Shown here in pieces: positions 8,963 to 19,826 of a stretch of 64,000 bases of DNA. The notes under the pieces were generated by a model, which was not told the DNA's origin, did not search any database, and was given only the letters and a program-made list of their open reading frames with translations. Position 1 is the first letter of the stretch. Each line of letters opens with the position of its first letter. This DNA comes from Acinetobacter sp. Marseille-Q1618 (lineage in GTDB: Bacteria > Pseudomonadota > Gammaproteobacteria > Pseudomonadales > Moraxellaceae), in assembly GCF_902809855.1 (NCBI RefSeq), contig NZ_CADDWJ010000002.1, positions 1,302,001 through 1,366,000 of the forward strand, in the 5' to 3' direction. Both the position numbers and the translations under genes were made by a program.

Positions 8963-10197
8963 TGAAACGTGTTGTCGTGACAGGTATGACAGGGATTACT
9001 TCACTGGGTGAGACCGCTGAAGCGATTTTTGCACAATTTGCTGCAGCAAAAAGTGGCATTCGTTATATGCCTGACTGGGAAGTTTTTGCAGATTTACGTT
9101 GTAAAATTGCAGCGCCTGTTCTTCATTTTGATATACCGAAGCATTTTAATCGTAAAGTAACTCGTGGAATGGGCCGTGTGGCGTTGATGTCGGTGATTAG
9201 TGCTGAAAAAGCTTTGATCGATGCCAATTTGTTGAATGATCCAATTTTACAAAATGGCGAGACAGGTGTGGCATTTGGTTCTTCAGCTGGAAGTGTGGAC
9301 GCTGTAGCTGAGTTTGGTGCAATGTTATTAGAAAATAACATGAGCAAAATGAATGCGACGACTTATATTCGAATGATGTCGCATACCAGCGCAGTCAATA
9401 TGACGGTATATTTTGGCTTAAAAGGACTGACTTTACCCACTTCAAGTGCTTGTACTTCTGGTTCTATGGCGATTGGTCAAGCTTATGAAGCCATTAAATA
9501 TGGCAAACAAACCGTAATGCTTGCAGGAGGTGCTGAAGAACTCAGTGCAGCAGGTTGTGCTGTCTTTGATGTTTTACTTGCAACCAGTAGTATGAATGAG
9601 CACCCTGAAAAATCACCACGTCCATTTGATCAAAATCGAGATGGTTTAGTGGTAGGGGAAGGTGCTGGCTGTCTAATTTTGGAAGAATATGAACATGCTA
9701 AAGCACGGGGCGCTAAAATTTATGCTGAAATTATCGGGTATGGTAGCAATACCGATGGTCAGCATGTGACACGACCCGATTCAGAAATGATGGGGCGTTG
9801 TATGCAGTTGGCGCTTAAAGATGCAGAAATTTCTGCTGAACAAATTGATTATGTGAATGCTCACGGGACTTCTACGGATCAAGGAGATATTGCTGAAACA
9901 CAAGCCACAGCACGTATTTTAGGACGTAAACCGATTAGTTCGCTGAAAAGTTATTTTGGGCATACATTGGGTGCCTGTGGTGCAATTGAAGCATGGCTTA
10001 GTCTAGAAATGATGCAAAGGCAACAATTTATTCCTACATTAAATTTAGAAAATATTGATTCACTTTGTGGAGATTTAGATTATATTGTGGGGCAAGCTCG
10101 AACAATAAATGCCGAAATATTGATGAGCAATAATTTCGCTTTTGGAGGTATTAATACTTCCATTATTTTCAAAAAAATAGATCACAAACAAGGGTAA
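8962..10197 (+). CDS. Beta-ketoacyl-ACP synthase II (FabF-like) of the APE cluster
   Basis: A 411-residue FabF-family condensing enzyme with an intact triad: C164 in SACTSG, H301 in NAHGTST and H334 in YFGHTLG. It begins with the KRVVVTGMTG strand usual for FabF. The likely role is the main elongating ketosynthase of the polyene, which in studied systems pairs with a Cys-less chain-length factor. The start overlaps the reductase stop by one base, and the next gene begins four bases after its stop. Confidence 0.92.
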   Translation: MKRVVVTGMTGITSLGETAEAIFAQFAAAKSGIRYMPDWEVFADLRCKIAAPVLHFDIPKHFNRKVTRGMGRVALMSVISAEKALIDANLLNDPILQNGETGVAFGSSAGSVDAVAEFGAMLLENNMSKMNATTYIRMMSHTSAVNMTVYFGLKGLTLPTSSACTSGSMAIGQAYEAIKYGKQTVMLAGGAEELSAAGCAVFDVLLATSSMNEHPEKSPRPFDQNRDGLVVGEGAGCLILEEYEHAKARGAKIYAEIIGYGSNTDGQHVTRPDSEMMGRCMQLALKDAEISAEQIDYVNAHGTSTDQGDIAETQATARILGRKPISSLKSYFGHTLGACGAIEAWLSLEMMQRQQFIPTLNLENIDSLCGDLDYIVGQARTINAEILMSNNFAFGGINTSIIFKKIDHKQG

Positions 10198-10201
10198 TCA
10201 C

Positions 10202-10636
10202 ATGTCTATTAAAAATATTTGTATCGCTTTAACTTTGGGGTTAAGTGGCATGGCTTCTGTGCAGGCTGCAGATTCAATGCATCAGTTTAATTTTAAAGAA
10301 GCTGTTGACCGCGCTGTTGCCGATGGCGCTTTGGATGGTTCTGTAAAGTTCTATTTAGCAGGGACGAAATCAGGTGGTCAGGTACTAGAAAAAGGTTTAG
10401 TCACCAATAAAAAAACCAATGGTTTTGGTAAGTCTGCTGAAAATGCTTGTGATCATGTATTACGCTCAGCATTGATCCAATTCCAAAATACTGCAAAATC
10501 TCGTGGAGCGAATGCTGTCACCAACATCACAAGTTTTTATAAATCAAATGAAACACGTAGTACTACAACGTATGATTGTGCGAAAGGTACAGCAGTTGCA
10601 GGTGTTGCACTAAAAGGTGATATTGCAAAACTCTAA
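10202..10636 (+). CDS. Small exported protein at the end of the APE cluster
   Basis: A 144-residue protein with a clear signal peptide (hydrophobic residues 7-21, cleavage near VQAAD). The mature domain holds two Cys residues, in NACDHV and YDCAKG, spaced to form a disulfide, and a RGANAVTNI segment that resembles RcsF/DUF4156-type small envelope proteins. Homologues in aryl-polyene clusters are often mislabelled as an excinuclease subunit; nothing here supports that. The start follows an AGGG ribosome site, directly behind the ketosynthase stop. Function unknown; a periplasmic role linked to product transport is plausible. Confidence 0.8.
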   Translation: MSIKNICIALTLGLSGMASVQAADSMHQFNFKEAVDRAVADGALDGSVKFYLAGTKSGGQVLEKGLVTNKKTNGFGKSAENACDHVLRSALIQFQNTAKSRGANAVTNITSFYKSNETRSTTTYDCAKGTAVAGVALKGDIAKL

Positions 10637-10662
10637 GTCGAATTTAATTTAGAAAATGCAAA

Positions 10663-11328
10663 ATGATTGAGCCAATGAAAAATAGAACGATCCAAATCCA
10701 TGTTCAAGCATTGGCTCAACTGATTCCTTTAGCACAAGAAAATTTTGAAAAACTATCTGACTTTAATTATTATAAAAAAAATCAAATTTATCAGCAGCGC
10801 AATCAATACCTATCTACATTTTTACAGCAGAATATTTCAGATCAAGACATACACAAAACTGAATTTGGTAAACCTTATTTAAATCAATTTGAAAATGTAG
10901 CCTTTAATCATTCACATAGTCAAAATCATTATGCTTTGGCGATCTCTCAACAAATGCAAGACATTGGTGTGGATATTGAGGATTTAGATCGAAAAGTACG
11001 CTTTGATGCGCTCGCCAAACATGCTTTTCATCCACAAGAATACCAAACTTGGCAAGATTTAGACTGTGATACAGAATATTGGTTTAAGGTGTGGACGACT
11101 AAAGAAGCCGTATTAAAAGCTTCAGGTTTGGGAATCCGTTTGAGTTTGAATGCGTTGAATACGCACGTACATTCATTTGAAAATGGCGGTATTTGTTCAC
11201 ACCCATTGATTGGGGTGTTTGCCTATCAGAATTACCGTTTGCCACATTGTATGCTTACGATTGCATGGCGTTCAGAACATTCATGCAAAGGTTTTGCTTT
11301 TCCGCAGATTGAAATTATCTCGCATTAA
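10663..11328 (+). CDS. 4'-phosphopantetheinyl transferase (Sfp type)
   Basis: A 221-residue enzyme that moves phosphopantetheine from CoA to the conserved Ser of carrier proteins, making holo-ACP. The two defining motifs are visible: IGVDIED (about 104-110) for Mg and CoA binding, and WTTKEAVLKASG (about 144-155). Its place as the last gene suggests it activates the cluster's own carrier proteins. No good ribosome site precedes ATG 10663; the next in-frame ATG at 10675 is an alternative. A hairpin terminator follows. Confidence 0.92.
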   Translation: MIEPMKNRTIQIHVQALAQLIPLAQENFEKLSDFNYYKKNQIYQQRNQYLSTFLQQNISDQDIHKTEFGKPYLNQFENVAFNHSHSQNHYALAISQQMQDIGVDIEDLDRKVRFDALAKHAFHPQEYQTWQDLDCDTEYWFKVWTTKEAVLKASGLGIRLSLNALNTHVHSFENGGICSHPLIGVFAYQNYRLPHCMLTIAWRSEHSCKGFAFPQIEIISH

Positions 11329-11357
11329 CTTTATTGATTTTTCAAAACTGAGTCATA

Positions 11358-11388
11358 AAAAAGCTCATCCGAAGATGAGCCATTTTTA
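11358..11388. terminator. Bidirectional terminator between the APE cluster and secF
   Basis: A seven-base-pair stem, GCTCATC (11363-11369) with GATGAGC (11374-11380) and a CGAA tetraloop, is flanked by A-rich sequence on the left and T-rich sequence on the right. It can stop both the plus-strand cluster and minus-strand transcripts; secF ends at 11399. Confidence 0.85.
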
Positions 11389-11398
11389 AAATACCGTA

Positions 11399-12382
11399 TT
11401 AATGTGGAATTTGTTCTTCATCTTCAAACTCAGGTTTGACCTGAACAATGAAATCTTGACGATTTAGACCACGCCATAAAGCGAAGGCTGTACCGATATA
11501 AATAGAAGAATATGTCCCGACAAAAACACCGATGAACATTGCAACTGAGAACCATTTTAAACCATCACCGCCCAAGAACATCATGGCAAGTACCACGAGT
11601 AACAGCGTCATAGAGGTGTGAATGGTACGACGTAATGTTTCCGTCAATGCAGAGTTCACGACTTCAAGTGGACTTGCGCCACGAATTTTACGGAAGTTTT
11701 CACGGATACGGTCAGATACAACGATGTTATCGTTGAGTGAGAAACCGATCAATGCAAGGATGGCAGCCAAAACTGTTAAGTCAAATGGCCATTGCATCAT
11801 CGCAAAGATACCTACAGTCACGATCACGTCATGTAGTAAGGATAATACTGCACCTAAGGCCAATTTAAACTCAAAGCGAATCGTTACGTATACCAACATC
11901 AGTAACATCGCTAAAGCGACAGCGCCTGCAGAGCGGATATACAGCTCATTGCCGACTTGTCCACCAACAGAGTCTACTTTATGTACTTTAGCAGGGTTGT
12001 TTGGTAATTGAACTGCTTTGGTCAAGGCATTATTTAAGTCTTCAACATTAATATCTTGTACAGGCATCCGCACAATCAAATCTTTATTTGAGCCTAAAGT
12101 TTGCACAACTGCATCTTTAAAGCCAGCTTTGTCTAAGGTGCTAATCACTTCTGCGGGTTTTGCTTCCTGTTGATAGTTTAATTCAGCAGAAACACCACCT
12201 GTGAAGTCTAAACCGAGATTTAGACCCTTGGTCACGATAAAGAAAATACTTGCAATGGTCAGGATGATTGAGAGGATTGCCGCAGGTTTGGCAATCTTCA
12301 TAAAGTTTATGACTTTTTCATCATCAGGACGACCATACTTTTTGGTTTTCGGCGCTTCAGGTTGAGTCACATCAGTCATCAT
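11399..12382 (-). CDS. secF: Protein translocase subunit SecF
   Basis: A 327-residue inner-membrane subunit of SecDF-YajC, which uses the proton gradient to help release proteins from SecYEG on the periplasmic side. The first membrane helix is at about residues 33-53, then comes a short periplasmic domain after GLNLGLDFTGG, then five helices (about 150-300) with the family pattern ALIGFSLNDNIVVSDRIREN. GGAG sits at good distance before the ATG, and the gap to secD is seven bases, so the two are co-transcribed. Confidence 0.97.
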   Translation of the reverse strand: MMTDVTQPEAPKTKKYGRPDDEKVINFMKIAKPAAILSIILTIASIFFIVTKGLNLGLDFTGGVSAELNYQQEAKPAEVISTLDKAGFKDAVVQTLGSNKDLIVRMPVQDINVEDLNNALTKAVQLPNNPAKVHKVDSVGGQVGNELYIRSAGAVALAMLLMLVYVTIRFEFKLALGAVLSLLHDVIVTVGIFAMMQWPFDLTVLAAILALIGFSLNDNIVVSDRIRENFRKIRGASPLEVVNSALTETLRRTIHTSMTLLLVVLAMMFLGGDGLKWFSVAMFIGVFVGTYSSIYIGTAFALWRGLNRQDFIVQVKPEFEDEEQIPH

Positions 12383-12389
12383 TGATCTC

Positions 12390-14288
12390 CTATATGCTCA
12401 ACTTTTTCAAGTTGCGTTTTTTACCATAAATGATTTGGACAATTGCACGTGTTACTGTAATCGCAGTAAACATTGAGCAAACGATACCAATCATCAAGGT
12501 AACAGCAAAGCCTTTAATTGGACCTGTACCAATCGCAAACAAGATAAAAGCAACCAAGAAAGTGGTTAAGTTCGAGTCAAAAATGGTGTTATATGCTCGA
12601 TCATAACCTGCCACAATCGCCTGTTTCGGGGAGGCACCCCACCGCATTTCTTCTCGTATTCGCTCACAGATCAGTACGTTGGCATCGACAGCCATACCGA
12701 TTGTGATTACGATCCCTGCAATACCCGGTAAGGTGAGGGAAGCACCAATCCACGACATGATCGTGAGGAGCATAGCAAGGTTAACAACCAGAGCAAAGTC
12801 AGCAATTAAACCAAATACACGGAAGAACACCACCATCCAAATGGCAACAAGGATGAAACCAACCTGAGTTGATAATACACCTTTATCAATATTTTCTTGA
12901 CCAAGGCTTGGACCGACCACACGTTCTTCTACAAAGTACATTGGCGCAGCCAAAGCACCTGCACGAAGCATTAGCGCAAGTTCAGCCGCTTCTTGTGGAG
13001 AGTCTAAACCTGTGATACGGAACTGTGAGCCGAGTACTGCTTGAATGGTTGCCGCATTAATGACAACAGATTCGGTAAATGGAGTACGTACTTCAGTTTG
13101 TACACCAGTGGTTGGGTCTGTGATGTATTCAATTTTTTGTTTATTTTCAATGAACAATACAGCCATACGTTTGCCGACAGCATTACGTGTGGCATCTGCC
13201 ATCAGTTTACCGCCTGCATTATCCAAAGTAATGTTTACTTCAGCACCGCCAGTATCTTGGCTAAAACCACTTGACGCATTTTGAACACGTTCACCCGTTA
13301 AGATACGGTTACGGTTCAAGAGTAACTGTTTGCCACTGTCTAATGACTCATAAGCAAATAATTCTGTGCCCGGTGGAACAGCTTGACCGTTAGATGCGCC
13401 ATTTGGAATAACGTATTGATCATTTAAATCAGAGACTAAACGGAATTCTAAGTTTGCAGTACGACCTAAGACACGTTTTGCTTCAGCAGTATCTTGAACA
13501 CCCGGTAATTCAACCACGATACGGTTGCTACCTTGACTTTGTACCAAGGCTTCAGCCACACCCAACTCATTAATACGATTACGTAAAGTCGTTAAGTTTT
13601 GATCTAAAGCATAAGATTGAATTTCTTGCTTGGTTGTATCGTTATAGGTCAGTTTAAGACTAGAACCAGTTTCTGTTGCAAGCGCTTGTTGATTGTACTT
13701 ATTCCCATCACGACGTAGAAAATCCATTGCAGCAGCACGATCATCGTTATTGGCAAATAACAAAGTAAGTGTGTTGTTATTTAACGTTAAGCTATTAAAT
13801 TTAATTTTTTGCTCACGTAAATCACGACGTAGATCGGTTGCAGATGTTTCCATACGCTGTGCAATTGCTTTGTCCATATCTACTTCAAGTAGGAAATGAA
13901 CACCACCACGTAAGTCCAGACCAAGTTTCATTGGTTTCGCACCAATTTTTTGTAGCCATTCTGGTGTGGTTGGCGCAAGGTTCAGCGCAACAACATACTC
14001 TTCACCTAAACCTTTACGCAAAGCTTCTTGGGCTTTGAGTTGGGCATCGGACGAACTTACACGCAACAATGCGGCATTGTTGGTAAAAGTGTTGTCATGA
14101 GTGGCAATATTGTCACTCTTTAATATTTGCTCTGCTTTTTGTATGACAGACTGATCAATCTGCGTACCAGCCTTGGCACCAGAGATCTGAACAGCAGGTT
14201 CATCAGGATACAAACTTGGCAGAGCATATAATGTACTGATCACAAGAACAACAAGGATCAGTAAATATTTCCATGCAGGGTAACGCAT
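12390..14288 (-). CDS. secD: Protein translocase subunit SecD
   Basis: A 632-residue partner of SecF. The N-terminal helix (about 7-24) is followed by a large periplasmic domain with GLDLRGGVHFLLEVD (about 124-138), then RINELGVAE and a head subdomain, and five membrane helices from about 470 to 615 including GMAVDANVLICERIREE. The length is slightly above E. coli SecD. A strong hairpin with a U-run sits only about 20 bases upstream of the start, between yajC and secD, so expression may be partly uncoupled from yajC. Confidence 0.97.
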   Translation of the reverse strand: MRYPAWKYLLILVVLVISTLYALPSLYPDEPAVQISGAKAGTQIDQSVIQKAEQILKSDNIATHDNTFTNNAALLRVSSSDAQLKAQEALRKGLGEEYVVALNLAPTTPEWLQKIGAKPMKLGLDLRGGVHFLLEVDMDKAIAQRMETSATDLRRDLREQKIKFNSLTLNNNTLTLLFANNDDRAAAMDFLRRDGNKYNQQALATETGSSLKLTYNDTTKQEIQSYALDQNLTTLRNRINELGVAEALVQSQGSNRIVVELPGVQDTAEAKRVLGRTANLEFRLVSDLNDQYVIPNGASNGQAVPPGTELFAYESLDSGKQLLLNRNRILTGERVQNASSGFSQDTGGAEVNITLDNAGGKLMADATRNAVGKRMAVLFIENKQKIEYITDPTTGVQTEVRTPFTESVVINAATIQAVLGSQFRITGLDSPQEAAELALMLRAGALAAPMYFVEERVVGPSLGQENIDKGVLSTQVGFILVAIWMVVFFRVFGLIADFALVVNLAMLLTIMSWIGASLTLPGIAGIVITIGMAVDANVLICERIREEMRWGASPKQAIVAGYDRAYNTIFDSNLTTFLVAFILFAIGTGPIKGFAVTLMIGIVCSMFTAITVTRAIVQIIYGKKRNLKKLSI

Positions 14289-14301
14289 TCGCTTTCTTCT
14301 T

Positions 14302-14332
14302 AAAATTAAAAAAGTCGTGCGAGGGCACGACT
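14302..14332 (-). terminator. Intrinsic terminator/attenuator between yajC and secD
   Basis: An eight-base-pair perfect stem, AGTCGTGC (14313-14320) with GCACGACT (14325-14332) and a four-base loop, is followed in the minus-strand direction by six T residues and more T-rich sequence. It lies after the yajC stop and ends about 14-20 bases before the secD ATG. Confidence 0.75.
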
Positions 14333-14341
14333 ACTTTATGA

Positions 14342-14671
14342 TTAAAGGTTATTTAATGTGCCTTCAGGGAGTACTGAAATAACACTTGCACGTTGTATTT
14401 TTACTTCATTACCACGGTTGAGTTCAATTACTGCAAAGTCACCGTCAATTTTTGTCACACGACCCATTAAGCCACCTGCAAAAACCACTTCACTGCCTAC
14501 ACCCAAGCTGTCGATCAGTGCACGATGTTCTTTGGCACGTTTTGCTTGAGGACGCCAGATGAGGAAATAGAAGATTGCAACAAAAACAGCAATCATCAAT
14601 AAGTTAGCCATCATGCTTGGACCTTGTGCAGGTGCATCAGCTGCATGAGCAGCAGAAATAAATAAACTCAT
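14342..14671 (-). CDS. yajC: Preprotein translocase accessory subunit YajC
   Basis: A 109-residue protein with one membrane helix (about residues 21-41, ending in YFLIWRPQAKR) followed by a small cytoplasmic domain (GSEVVFAGGLMGRVTKI). This matches YajC in length and layout. YajC associates with SecDF. It lies between tgt and secD on the same strand, the common bacterial order tgt-yajC-secD-secF. A hairpin terminator directly follows its stop. Confidence 0.96.
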   Translation of the reverse strand: MSLFISAAHAADAPAQGPSMMANLLMIAVFVAIFYFLIWRPQAKRAKEHRALIDSLGVGSEVVFAGGLMGRVTKIDGDFAVIELNRGNEVKIQRASVISVLPEGTLNNL

Positions 14672-14800
14672 TTTAGTTTCCTAAAGTTAAATAACTGGTG
14701 TCAAAAACATGACATTTAAATTGACTTGTTTTGCAATTTACATGGTCTTGTGCCTCAGCGCAAATCTTGCTGCATGAAAAATGCATCATCATTTTAAGAT

Positions 14801-15988
<1,188 letters not shown>

Positions 15989-16158
15989 TTATTTTCCCAT
16001 GTTTTGATGGTGAATTGCTAGTCATGTTAAAGACTAAATATGAATTGAAAATGAATGGATAGCATAAGCTTACAAATAAATCATCTTAGTAAATAGCACA
16101 AATTGTTTGTAGGAAAATCACTTTTATATTGTAACTTGTTAATATTATTGGAGATAAT

Positions 16159-16199
16159 AAAAAAGCCCTCAAGTCTTAATGTGCTTGAAGGCTTTTTAT
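16159..16199 (-). terminator. Terminator of tRNA-Leu
   Basis: A long imperfect stem, AAAAAGCC-TCAAG on one arm (16160-16173) and CTTGA-GGCTTTTT on the other (16184-16198), lies just after the tRNA 3' end when read on the minus strand and ends in a U-run. Confidence 0.8.
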
Positions 16200-16205
16200 T
16201 TCATA

Positions 16206-16292
16206 TGGTCCCGAGGGTCGGACTCGAACCGACACGTCATCGCTGACAGTGGATTTTGAGTCCACCGCGTCTACCAATTTCACCACCTCGGG
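16206..16292 (-). tRNA. tRNA-Leu, anticodon CAA
   Basis: An 87-base tRNA including an encoded CCA end. The acceptor stem pairs CCCGAGG (5') with CCTCGGG, then discriminator A73. The D-arm begins TGGTGAAATTGG, the anticodon stem GTGGA/TCCAC closes the loop CTCAAAA (anticodon CAA, reading UUG), a long variable arm CTGTCAGCGATGACGT marks it as class II, and the T-arm contains GGTTCGAGTCC. It has its own promoter and terminator. Confidence 0.97.
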
Positions 16293-16307
16293 AGAGGTTG
16301 TGTGGCT

Positions 16308-16335
16308 ATAATAGCGTTTTTCAGATCATTGTCAA
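16308..16335 (-). promoter_or_regulatory. Promoter of tRNA-Leu
   Basis: On the minus strand a perfect -35 box TTGACA (16335-16330) is followed after 16 bases by TATTAT (16313-16308). The -10 box ends 15 bases before the tRNA 5' end. This is the clearest sigma-70 promoter seen in the window. Confidence 0.8.
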
Positions 16336-16465
16336 TCAAGAAATTTTACATTTGTTTAATTTTAATTCATATGTGAATTTTTTGGATTAAAAATCGGCAA
16401 TTTCTACGATCAAGCATAAAAAAGACTATACTACACCGAGTTTTATTTCTAATCTTTTGTGTTTT

Positions 16466-17503
16466 ATGCAACTTTCTGACTTTAATTTTGATCTCCCTGA
16501 CGAGCTGATTGCTCGTTATCCTTTAGAAACTCGCAGTGCTTCACGCTTATTGCATTTAAATGCAGATGGTACTTATCAAGATCACCATTTTACAGACATT
16601 CTTGATCTATTCGAAGAGGGTGACTTAATGGTGTTAAATGACACCAAGGTGATGAAAGCACGCTTAAAAGGTAAACGTGCCACAGGTGGTGCGGTTGAGG
16701 TTTTAGTAGAGCGTATTTTCGATCAAACCATTGCACATTGTCATATTAAAGCCAGTAATTCACCCAAAGCAGGCGCTGAATTATTTATTGGTTCAGATGA
16801 AGTAAAAGTCACTGTGACAGGTCGCCATGAAAATTTATTTGTGGTTGAGTTTTCACAACCCATTTTACAAGTTTTGGATGCTTATGGTCAGCTTCCAATT
16901 CCACCATATTTTAATCGCGAAGCGGAAGCGATCGACACAGAGCGTTATCAAACAGTATTTAATGATCCGACCAAACTTGCTAGTGTTGCTGCGCCAACAG
17001 CGAGTCTGCATTTTGACCAAGAACTTTTGGCAAAATTAGCGCAAAAAGGGGTAAATAAAACCTTTGTGACTTTGCATGTTGGTGCGGGCACATTTTTGCC
17101 TGTGCGTACGACAGATATTGAAAATCATATTATGCACAGTGAATGGTGTGAAGTATCAGAAGCTGCCGCAAAAATGATTCAGGAAACCCAAGCACGTGGC
17201 AATAAAGTGATTGCCATTGGAACAACGGCAACACGGGCGGTGGAAAGCGCAGCACAAGCGTGTGGTGGAAAAATTGGCGCTTGGACAGGAGATACGCAGA
17301 TCTTTATTTATCCAGGTTATCAGTTCTGTATTGTGGATTGGTTAATTACCAATTTTCATTTACCTGAATCTACTTTGCTTATGCTAGTTTCAGCATTGTC
17401 GAGCAAAGAAAATATTTTGAAAGCATATCAACATGCGGTAGAAAATAAATATCGCTTTTTTAGTTATGGTGATGCGATGCTGATTGAAAAAGCATCTGTT
17501 TAA
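16466..17503 (+). CDS. queA: S-adenosylmethionine:tRNA ribosyltransferase-isomerase
   Basis: A 345-residue enzyme that moves and isomerises the ribosyl part of SAM onto preQ1-tRNA to make epoxyqueuosine, the step after Tgt. Family motifs include [12 protein letters not shown] at the N-terminus, [20 protein letters not shown], and [11 protein letters not shown] with IHxE-like [14 protein letters not shown] 16466 is chosen because [11 protein letters not shown] aligns with the known QueA start; an upstream in-frame TTG is unlikely. A possible -10 box TATACT lies at 16427-16432. It converges with icd, and a palindromic terminator lies between them. Confidence 0.97.
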   Translation: MQLSDFNFDLPDELIARYPLETRSASRLLHLNADGTYQDHHFTDILDLFEEGDLMVLNDTKVMKARLKGKRATGGAVEVLVERIFDQTIAHCHIKASNSPKAGAELFIGSDEVKVTVTGRHENLFVVEFSQPILQVLDAYGQLPIPPYFNREAEAIDTERYQTVFNDPTKLASVAAPTASLHFDQELLAKLAQKGVNKTFVTLHVGAGTFLPVRTTDIENHIMHSEWCEVSEAAAKMIQETQARGNKVIAIGTTATRAVESAAQACGGKIGAWTGDTQIFIYPGYQFCIVDWLITNFHLPESTLLMLVSALSSKENILKAYQHAVENKYRFFSYGDAMLIEKASV

Positions 17504-17527
17504 TTTTTATATTGAAATTGAGCAATA

Positions 17528-17560
17528 AAAAAACCGATGCAATTGCATCGGTTTTCTTTT
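17528..17560. terminator. Bidirectional terminator between queA and icd
   Basis: A 24-base perfect palindrome (17531-17554; arms AAACCGATGC and GCATCGGTTT with an AATT centre) has A-runs before and T-runs after it, so it can terminate both converging genes. Confidence 0.9.
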
Positions 17561-17591
17561 ACGCTACTAAATGATTTAGTGTTGTATTCAC

Positions 17592-19826
17592 TTATTTAGC
17601 TGCTTCAAGTGCCGCATTGAATGTTGCGCTTGGACGCATTACTGCACTTACTTTTGTAGGATCAACGGCATAGTAACCACCGATATCCGCAGCTTGACCT
17701 TGAACTTCTGCAAGCTCAGCAATAATTTTCTCTTCATTTTCAGCAAGTGTTTTTGCAAGAGGAGCAAATTTTGCTTTTAATTCAGCATCTTCATCTTGTG
17801 CTGCAAGCGCTTCAGCCCAGAATTTAGACAGATAGAAATGGCTGCCACGATTGTCTAACTCACCTGTACGGCGTGAAGGTGACTTATCATCGTCAAGCAA
17901 TTTATCTGTTGCTTCATCTAAGGTTTTAGCAAGAAGTTTTGCACGTGGATTGTCTTCTTTAATGCCCATTTCTTCTAAAGAAGCAGCAAGTGCTAAGAAC
18001 TCACCAAGAGAATCCCAACGTAAGTGGTTTTCTTCAACAAGTTGTTGTACGTGCTTAGGTGCAGAACCACCAGCACCTGTTTCGTACATGCCACCACCTG
18101 CCATTAACGGCACGATAGAAAGCATTTTCGCAGAAGTACCAAGCTCCATAATTGGGAACAAGTCTGTTAAGTAGTCACGTAAAATGTTACCAGTGACAGA
18201 AATCGTATCTAAACCACGCGCAACACGTTCAAGCGTATAACGCATTGCACGGACTTGTGACATGATTTGAATATCTAAACCAGTAGTATCATGGTCTTTC
18301 AAATAAGTTTGAACTTTTTTGATGAGTTCATTTTCATGTGGGCGGTATGGGTCAAGCCAGAAGATTGCAGGCATACCAGAGTTGCGCGCACGTGTTACAG
18401 CAAGTTTTACCCAGTCACGGATCGGTGCATCTTTCACCTGACACATACGCCAGATGTCGCCTTGTTCCACGTTTTGTGACATTAACACTTCACCAGTTTC
18501 TAGGTCAGTGATATTTGCCACACCAGCTTCAGAAATTTCGAAAGTTTTGTCGTGTGAACCGTATTCTTCAGCTTTTTGCGCCATCAAACCGACGTTTGGT
18601 ACTGTACCCATAGTACGTGGGTCAAAGTTGCCATTCCATTTACAGAAATTGATCATTTCTTGGTAAATACGTGCAAATGTTGATTCAGGCATTACTGCTT
18701 TACAGTCATAAGGTTTGCCGTCAGCACCCCACATTTTACCACCACCACGGATCATTGCAGGCATAGAAGCATCAACAATCACGTCATTTGGTGAATGGAA
18801 GTTAGTGATGCCTTTTGCAGAATCTACCATTGCAAGTGCAGGGCGGTGTTCTTGGCATGCATGTAAATCTTCGATGATTTCTTCACGTAAAGATGTTGGT
18901 AAAGTTTCGATCTTTTCATAAAGACCCGCCATACCATTGTTTACGTTAATACCAAGCTCATCAAACAATTTTGCATGTTTTTCAAAAGCTTCTTTATAGT
19001 AAATTTTCACACAGTGACCGAAAACGATCGGGTGTGAAACTTTCATCATGGTTGCTTTAACGTGTAAAGAGAACAAAATACCTGCTTCTTTACAGTCGTC
19101 TAATTCTTTTTCATAGAAATCACAAAGTGCTTTCTTGCTCATGAACATAGAATCAATAATTTCGCCGTCTTGCAGTGCAACTTTTGGCTTAAGAACGATG
19201 GTTTCACCATTCTTGGTTACTAATTCCATTTTCACGTTGCGTGCACGGTCTAAAGTCATAGACTTTTCGCCATGATAGAAGTCACCATGATCCATGTGTG
19301 AAACGTGAGTTTGTGACCACTGTTTCCATTCACCCATAGAATGTGGGTGTTTTTTCGCATAGTTTTTCACAGCAGCAGGTGCACGACGGTCAGAGTTACC
19401 TTCACGCAATACTGGGTTTACAGCAGAACCTAAACATTTGCTATAACGTGCTTTGATTTCCTTTTCTGCTTCAGTGGTTGGATTTTCTGGATAATCAGGA
19501 ATCGCAAAACCTTTAGATTGAAGCTCTTTGATACATGCTGTTAATTGCGCAACAGATGCACTAATATTCGGAAGTTTAATGATATTCGTATCAGGATCTT
19601 GAGTAAGACGACCTAATTCTGCTAGGTTATTTGGAACCTTTTGTTCATCGTTTAGGTAGTCTGTAAATTCTGCAAGCACACGTGCAGCGACAGAAATATC
19701 GGTTTTCACGATTTCTACGCCAGCGGGCTTAGTAAAGGTCTCAATGATCGGCAGTAGTGAATAAGTCGCCAATAACGGCGCCTCATCGGTCAGTGTGTAA
19801 ATGATAGTTGACTTTCCACCAGCCAT
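17592..19826 (-). CDS. icd: Isocitrate dehydrogenase, NADP-dependent, monomeric type
   Basis: A 744-residue monomeric IDH, which oxidises isocitrate to 2-oxoglutarate in the TCA cycle with NADP. The length and the starting segment [20 protein letters not shown] are typical of the monomeric (IDH-II) family and unlike the roughly 420-residue dimeric enzyme. Other family blocks include [20 protein letters not shown]-like [11 protein letters not shown], and [27 protein letters not shown] lies before the ATG. Acinetobacter is known to use this form. Transcription starts inside the long AT-rich region to its right. Confidence 0.97.
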   Translation of the reverse strand: MAGGKSTIIYTLTDEAPLLATYSLLPIIETFTKPAGVEIVKTDISVAARVLAEFTDYLNDEQKVPNNLAELGRLTQDPDTNIIKLPNISASVAQLTACIKELQSKGFAIPDYPENPTTEAEKEIKARYSKCLGSAVNPVLREGNSDRRAPAAVKNYAKKHPHSMGEWKQWSQTHVSHMDHGDFYHGEKSMTLDRARNVKMELVTKNGETIVLKPKVALQDGEIIDSMFMSKKALCDFYEKELDDCKEAGILFSLHVKATMMKVSHPIVFGHCVKIYYKEAFEKHAKLFDELGINVNNGMAGLYEKIETLPTSLREEIIEDLHACQEHRPALAMVDSAKGITNFHSPNDVIVDASMPAMIRGGGKMWGADGKPYDCKAVMPESTFARIYQEMINFCKWNGNFDPRTMGTVPNVGLMAQKAEEYGSHDKTFEISEAGVANITDLETGEVLMSQNVEQGDIWRMCQVKDAPIRDWVKLAVTRARNSGMPAIFWLDPYRPHENELIKKVQTYLKDHDTTGLDIQIMSQVRAMRYTLERVARGLDTISVTGNILRDYLTDLFPIMELGTSAKMLSIVPLMAGGGMYETGAGGSAPKHVQQLVEENHLRWDSLGEFLALAASLEEMGIKEDNPRAKLLAKTLDEATDKLLDDDKSPSRRTGELDNRGSHFYLSKFWAEALAAQDEDAELKAKFAPLAKTLAENEEKIIAELAEVQGQAADIGGYYAVDPTKVSAVMRPSATFNAALEAAK

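Larger units (their letters stand above)
2..11328 (+). other. Aryl-polyene (APE) biosynthetic cluster, downstream half
   Basis: Twelve plus-strand genes form one unit. Eight junctions overlap or leave five bases or fewer, and the longest gap is about 27 bases. The set of ammonia-lyase, hotdog thioesterase, LolA-like carrier, MMPL exporter, FAD oxidoreductase, DUF3261 lipoprotein, ketosynthase, FabA/Z-like dehydratase, FabG-like reductase, second ketosynthase and Sfp-type transferase is the known composition of gamma-proteobacterial aryl-polyene clusters. The acyl carrier proteins, acyl-ACP ligase, chain-length factor and acyltransferases expected in such a cluster are not here and should lie left of base 1. 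A hairpin terminator at 11358-11388 closes the unit. Confidence 0.92.

Noticed and set aside
10202..10636. Possible excinuclease ABC subunit, as homologues are sometimes labelled
   Set aside because: The protein is 144 residues with a signal peptide and no ATPase motif; the label is not supported.
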